Shown: one piece after another, positions 60,274 through 64,000 of the stretch
Layout: every line of letters starts with the position of its first letter
Numbering within the stretch: the first letter of the stretch is position 1
Assembly: GCA_947497485.1 (NCBI GenBank)
Contig: CANMHB010000003.1
Location: forward strand, 124,001-188,000
Source: Flavobacteriales bacterium
GTDB lineage: Bacteria > Bacteroidota > Bacteroidia > Flavobacteriales_D > Crocinitomicaceae
Direction of reading: 5' to 3'
Length of the DNA: 64,000 bases
Notes under the pieces: model-generated
Database searches by the model: none
The model's input: the letters and a program-made list of their open reading frames with translations, nothing else
What the model was told of the DNA's origin: nothing
Program-made: the position numbers and the translations under genes

Positions 60274-62553
60274 ATGTCCTATCTTGATGAATTAAACGAA
60301 AGTCAGCGTGTAGCTGTGGAAAATATCTACGGACCAACAATGGTTATTGCAGGTGCTGGATCGGGTAAAACAAGGGTTCTAACCTACCGAATTGCGTTCA
60401 TGCTGGATCAAGGAATCGACCCGTTCAACATCTTGGCTTTGACATTTACAAATAAAGCTGCTAGAGAGATGACAGAGCGAATTTCCAATATCGTTGGAGG
60501 TCAAGAAGCCAAGAATATTTCGATGGGAACCTTTCACTCTGTATTTTCGAAAATTCTTCGCTTTAACGCAGACCGAATAGGTTTTCCAAATAATTTCACG
60601 ATTTACGATACCCAGGATTCAAAAAGCCTGATTAAAGACATTATCAAAGAATTCAATTTAGACGATAAAACATATAAACCAAGTGGTGTTTTTTCGAGAA
60701 TTTCCTCTGCAAAAAACAGTTTAATTTCACCAGAAGCATACCTCAATAATGATGAAATTCAATTAGAAGACAAACAGTCTCGCAGACCAGAACTAGGAAG
60801 AATTTATCAAACCTATGCCAATCGCTGTCAAAAGTCCGGAGCAATGGATTTTGATGATTTGCTGTATTTTACGAACATTCTTTTGCGTGATTTCCCGGAA
60901 GTATTACACTATTATCAACAGAAGTTTCAGTATATTTTAGTTGATGAGTATCAAGATACAAATTACGCGCAATATTTGATTGTAAAGAAACTTGCAGCAG
61001 CCTTTGAAAACATCTGTGTTGTTGGTGATGACGCCCAAAGTATTTATTCTTTTCGAGGAGCCAATATTCAAAACATTCTCAATTTCAGACAGGATTATCC
61101 GGACTTCAAACTTTTTAAGCTTGAACAAAATTATCGAAGCACTAAAAACATCGTTGAAGCAGCAAATAGTGTGATTAAAAAAAACAAGGATCAAATAAAC
61201 AAAAAAGTTTGGACTGACAATATCATCGGGGAAAAACTTAAAGTAATTAGAACGCTGACCGACAACGAAGAAGGAAAAACAATTGCCGGAAGATTGTTTG
61301 AAACCAAGCAAGGTGTTGGTTCCAATTGGAGTGATTTCGCAATATTGTATCGCACGAATAAACAATCGCGTGCATTCGAGGAAGCTCTTAGAAAACTTAA
61401 TATTCCTTATAAAATTTATGGTGGCTTATCCTTTTACCAAAGGAAAGAAATCAAGGACCTACTCGCCTATTTTCGTCTTGCTGCAAATCCAAGAGATGAA
61501 GAAGCATTAAAACGTGTTATTAATTATCCAAAAAGAGCAATCGGAAAAACGAGTATTGAAAACATTATCATTGCAGCCAATCGATACAACGTAAGTATGT
61601 GGGATGTCATCACTGATTTTAATCAATACCCCGCTGAAGTAAATTCTGGAACGAAATCAAAAATCTACGAATTTACAACGATGATTTCTAGCTTCAATGC
61701 GCAATTGAACAAATTAAATGCATATGAATTAGCTGATACCATTGCTCAAGCCTCCGGTGTGATGCGCGAATTGATGGATGAAAAAGAAAAAGGTCCGGAG
61801 GAAGTTGAGCGCTACCAAAATATCGAAGAATTGCTTTCTGGTATTCAGGAATTTGTGAAATCAGGTGATTCTGATGAATTCAAATCGCTATCGGATTTTA
61901 TGATTGAGGTTGCACTTTTAACTGACGCAGATGAAGGTCAAACAGAAGATCGGAATCATGTTTCTTTAATGACCATTCACGCAAGTAAAGGACTTGAATT
62001 TCCTTACGTTTTTCTTGTCGGATTGGAAGAAAATCTTTTTCCTTCACAAATGTCGTTAAACACTCGAACTGAACTAGAAGAAGAACGTCGTTTGTTTTAT
62101 GTTGCTGTTACTCGCGCAATGAATGCCTGCACGCTTTCTTACGCTTCATCTCGATTCGTTTGGGGTCAACTTATTAGCTCCGAACCTAGTCGGTTTATCG
62201 ATGAAATCGAACCTGAATATTTGCACTTTGAGACCCCACAAAGAGGAGCAGGCAGATCACTTATGGGTGGAGGTTTCGAGCGACAACATACTGGAGGACT
62301 GAATAAAAATCCTGGACTTTCACAACCAAATCTCAAGTCTCTTAAAGACATTCAAGGAAACGGAAAGTCAGAAAGTCCTGGAGAACAAGATATTAAAGTT
62401 GGATACAATGTTGAACATGATCGATTTGGCAAAGGCAAAGTGACTAAATTAGAAGGAAATGGGGCCGACCGCAAAGCGACGATTTTCTTTCCTCATCACG
62501 GAAGTAAAACGCTCTTATTAAGGTTCGCCAATTTAATCATTCTTGAAGAGTAG
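60274..62553 (+). CDS. UvrD/PcrA-like superfamily 1A DNA helicase
   Basis: 759 residues. Motif I VIAGAGSGKTRVLTYRIAFM (Walker A), Ia LALTFTNKAAREMTERI, II ILVDEYQDTNYAQY, III VGDDAQSIYSFRGAN, IV LEQNYRSTKNIVEAAN, V VSLMTIHASKGLEFPYVFLV and VI RRLFYVAVTRAMNACTLSYA are all present. The C-terminal 100 residues (GGGFERQHTGGLNK, VGYNVEHDRFGKGKVTKLEG) resemble the PcrA/UvrD tail that binds RNA polymerase. Role in repair, replication restart and possibly transcription-coupled repair. It ends 5 nt before the phosphodiesterase gene. Confidence 0.92.
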   Translation: MSYLDELNESQRVAVENIYGPTMVIAGAGSGKTRVLTYRIAFMLDQGIDPFNILALTFTNKAAREMTERISNIVGGQEAKNISMGTFHSVFSKILRFNADRIGFPNNFTIYDTQDSKSLIKDIIKEFNLDDKTYKPSGVFSRISSAKNSLISPEAYLNNDEIQLEDKQSRRPELGRIYQTYANRCQKSGAMDFDDLLYFTNILLRDFPEVLHYYQQKFQYILVDEYQDTNYAQYLIVKKLAAAFENICVVGDDAQSIYSFRGANIQNILNFRQDYPDFKLFKLEQNYRSTKNIVEAANSVIKKNKDQINKKVWTDNIIGEKLKVIRTLTDNEEGKTIAGRLFETKQGVGSNWSDFAILYRTNKQSRAFEEALRKLNIPYKIYGGLSFYQRKEIKDLLAYFRLAANPRDEEALKRVINYPKRAIGKTSIENIIIAANRYNVSMWDVITDFNQYPAEVNSGTKSKIYEFTTMISSFNAQLNKLNAYELADTIAQASGVMRELMDEKEKGPEEVERYQNIEELLSGIQEFVKSGDSDEFKSLSDFMIEVALLTDADEGQTEDRNHVSLMTIHASKGLEFPYVFLVGLEENLFPSQMSLNTRTELEEERRLFYVAVTRAMNACTLSYASSRFVWGQLISSEPSRFIDEIEPEYLHFETPQRGAGRSLMGGGFERQHTGGLNKNPGLSQPNLKSLKDIQGNGKSESPGEQDIKVGYNVEHDRFGKGKVTKLEGNGADRKATIFFPHHGSKTLLLRFANLIILEE

Positions 62554-62558
62554 TAGTT

Positions 62559-63065
62559 TTGAAACGCATTGGTTTACTGTCAGATACACACAGTTATTTA
62601 GATCCAAAAATTAAATCATATTTTCAAGATGTAGACGAAATATGGCACGCTGGTGATATTGGGTCAATTGAACTTCTAGATGAACTTAAATCGTTTAAAC
62701 CAACACGAGCAGTCTGGGGTAATATCGACAATCACGAAATAAGAAGAGAAACAATAGAATTTTTGAGGTTTACCATTGAAGGTGTCGAAGTTTTAATAAC
62801 TCACATTGGAGGAAGACCGGGGAAATATTCAAAACCAGCATTCGATGAACTTTCAAAAAATGGTGCACCTAAACTTTTCATATGTGGTCATTCGCATATC
62901 ACCTTGGTTCAAATGGATAAAATATATAATATGCTTTGGATGAATCCTGGTGCATGCGGTTTTAAGGGATTTCATGCAATAAAAACCATTTTAAGGTTTT
63001 CAATTTCAGGAGATCGTATTCATGATTTGGAGGTTATCGAATTAGGCAAGCGTGTTGAATCATAA
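62559..63065 (+). CDS. Metallophosphoesterase, YfcE/MJ0936-like
   Basis: 168 residues of the calcineurin-like phosphodiesterase fold. Metal-binding motifs: IGLLSDTHSYLDPKI (DxH), WHAGDIGSIEL (GD), VWGNIDNHEIRRE (GNxD/H), LITHIGGRPGK (H) and FICGHSHITLVQ (GHSH). Matches the small stand-alone YfcE/MJ0936 group with broad in vitro phosphodiesterase activity. Start is TTG at 62559, giving the usual MKRIGLLSDTH. Located directly after the helicase gene. Confidence 0.9.
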   Translation: MKRIGLLSDTHSYLDPKIKSYFQDVDEIWHAGDIGSIELLDELKSFKPTRAVWGNIDNHEIRRETIEFLRFTIEGVEVLITHIGGRPGKYSKPAFDELSKNGAPKLFICGHSHITLVQMDKIYNMLWMNPGACGFKGFHAIKTILRFSISGDRIHDLEVIELGKRVES

Positions 63066-63095
63066 TTTTTATTTAAATTCACATTAAAAATTAAA

Positions 63096-64000
63096 TTGAA
63101 AAATAGATTAATCTCTTTTCTGATAATCGTATTAGCTCTGTCATCTTGTAAAAAAGAAAAAACAAGTTGGAATACCGAATGGGGAGCTCCTTTAGCTTAT
63201 GACACACTTAGTTTAAAGAATTTTTATAATGATTCAACGATTGTATCCAATGATGGTATTACGCTCGATTTTAATTTATCTAGAACGATATTAAACTTGG
63301 GAATCAATGATCTAGTTGAGATTCCAGACACCATAATTTCTCAAACAACGAGTCCCATAATTAATCTCAATAATGTAACTCCAGGAACAAATTTCATCAA
63401 TCAAACAGAGGAACATGATCTAAATCTTGATGGAATCCAATTGAAAAAAGTAATCATTTCATCAGGTACAATTAAGGTGAAAGTTTTCAATCCAATTGGG
63501 ACCAAAGCTTTTTATACCGTTCAAATTCCAGGAGCCACAAAAAATGGCGTTCTTTTCGAAGAAACATACACTGTTGACGGTGGAACTCAAACAAATCCAG
63601 GAACAACGCAAGAAACAATTGACCTTTCGGGCTATACGATTGACCTAAGCGGAATAAATCAATTGAGTTACAACAAACTTCAATCAAAATTGATTATAAA
63701 ATCAGATCCAGATGGACCAGCAGTTTCCGTTTCAACATTGAATGTATTTAAGTTTGATGCTGAAATTTCCGGAATTAAAATAGATTATGCCCGTGGTTAT
63801 TTCGGAAATCAAATCATTTCAGATACAAGTAATCTAAATATAGATTTTCTAAATAATGTTGTTTCAGGCGCAATTGACTTGCCGAATACATCTTTATCCT
63901 TTGAAATCGAGAATGGAGCAAAAATTTCAATGCGCGGCAAACTAACACTAGCTGAAAACACCAATTCTCAAGGAAATACAATTGCTTTGAATTCATCGAA
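63096..64000 (+). CDS. Lipoprotein of unknown function (3' partial)
   Basis: An open frame starts TTG at 63096 and runs to the end of the window (301 codons and part of another), so the 3' end lies outside. The N-terminus KNRLISFLIIVLALSSCKKE has a clear lipobox (LSSC). The mature part is beta-rich (WGAPLAYDTLSLKNFYNDST, LDFNLSRTILNLGI, NLDGIQLKKVIISSGTIKVK, FYTVQIPGATKNGVLF). I do not recognise the domain. The gene begins 30 nt after the phosphodiesterase stop. Confidence 0.75.
   Translation, partial: MKNRLISFLIIVLALSSCKKEKTSWNTEWGAPLAYDTLSLKNFYNDSTIVSNDGITLDFNLSRTILNLGINDLVEIPDTIISQTTSPIINLNNVTPGTNFINQTEEHDLNLDGIQLKKVIISSGTIKVKVFNPIGTKAFYTVQIPGATKNGVLFEETYTVDGGTQTNPGTTQETIDLSGYTIDLSGINQLSYNKLQSKLIIKSDPDGPAVSVSTLNVFKFDAEISGIKIDYARGYFGNQIISDTSNLNIDFLNNVVSGAIDLPNTSLSFEIENGAKISMRGKLTLAENTNSQGNTIALNSS

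Noticed and set aside
63487-63996. Minus-strand frames at the window end
   Set aside because: They lie opposite the long lipoprotein frame, which has a signal peptide and lipobox.
1-64000. CRISPR arrays, insertion sequences, att sites, rRNA genes
   Set aside because: No regularly spaced identical repeats, transposase or integrase motifs, terminal inverted repeats or rRNA-like stretches were seen when reading through the window.

Overview
The window is about 64 kb of low-GC chromosomal DNA from a member of the Bacteroidota, most likely order Flavobacteriales. Several things point there: two proteins with type IX secretion (T9SS) type-A tails, a gliding-motility-type C-terminal domain, a long NusB, Bacteroidetes-type serine palmitoyltransferase and arginine decarboxylase, a TonB-dependent receptor with a CarboxypepD_reg domain, and promoters of the TTTG...TAnnTTTG type. 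Most genes are ordinary core genes. There is no rRNA operon, CRISPR array, IS element or recognisable prophage. One tRNA (Asn, GTT) is present.

Layout. 1-7.2 kb (+): the 3' end of yidC, a fructose-6-phosphate aldolase-like transaldolase, a DUF4268 protein, a T9SS-secreted protein, an HD phosphohydrolase, a 56-residue protein with a CVGCGS tail, ispH, a PduO-type cobalamin adenosyltransferase, a DUF2795 protein, an ACP phosphodiesterase and an RsmF-like rRNA methyltransferase. 7.2-10.7 kb (-): a giant repeat-bearing secreted protein. 10.9-12.2 kb (+): spt. 12.2-21 kb (-): two methyltransferase-fold proteins, a dihydroorotase-like protein that has lost its metal ligands, a BatA-type membrane protein, a FISUMP/MORN lipoprotein and ettA. 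21.3-26 kb (+): a tightly overlapping cluster of mostly unrecognised small membrane and envelope genes, then a LysM protein. 26-29.2 kb (-): an L,D-transpeptidase, an unknown gene and arginine decarboxylase. 29.6-39 kb (mostly +): lon, a LolA-like protein, smpB (-), recR, an ICMT-like membrane methyltransferase (-), a START-like protein, an LptF/G permease and two glycosyltransferases. 39-46.1 kb (-): an SRPBCC protein, a Fic protein with a repeat-rich upstream region, tex, a membrane protein and a TonB-dependent receptor. 46.3-49.7 kb (+): a TPR protein, ribH, a GlmM-type mutase and a T9SS protein. 49.8-52.5 kb (-): yajC, DUF1573, nusB and a leucine-type dehydrogenase. 52.6-64 kb: an ABC exporter, an outer-membrane barrel, dinB (-), an aldose-epimerase-like protein (-), a SpeD-SpeE fusion, a SlyD-like isomerase, ssb, tRNA-Asn, a UvrD/PcrA helicase, a phosphodiesterase and a lipoprotein that runs off the window.

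Themes. Polyamine synthesis is represented twice (arginine decarboxylase near 28 kb, SpeD-SpeE fusion near 58 kb). Envelope biogenesis recurs throughout (YidC, YajC, LolA-like, LptF/G, L,D-transpeptidase, LysM, glycosyltransferases, Spt sphingolipid synthesis). The two places most likely to hold something undescribed are the 21.3-24.8 kb cluster of overlapping small genes, and the region upstream of fic (40615-40714), where five copies of a 12-bp motif are arranged symmetrically around a candidate promoter. All functional calls rest on reading motifs by eye; no database search was possible.
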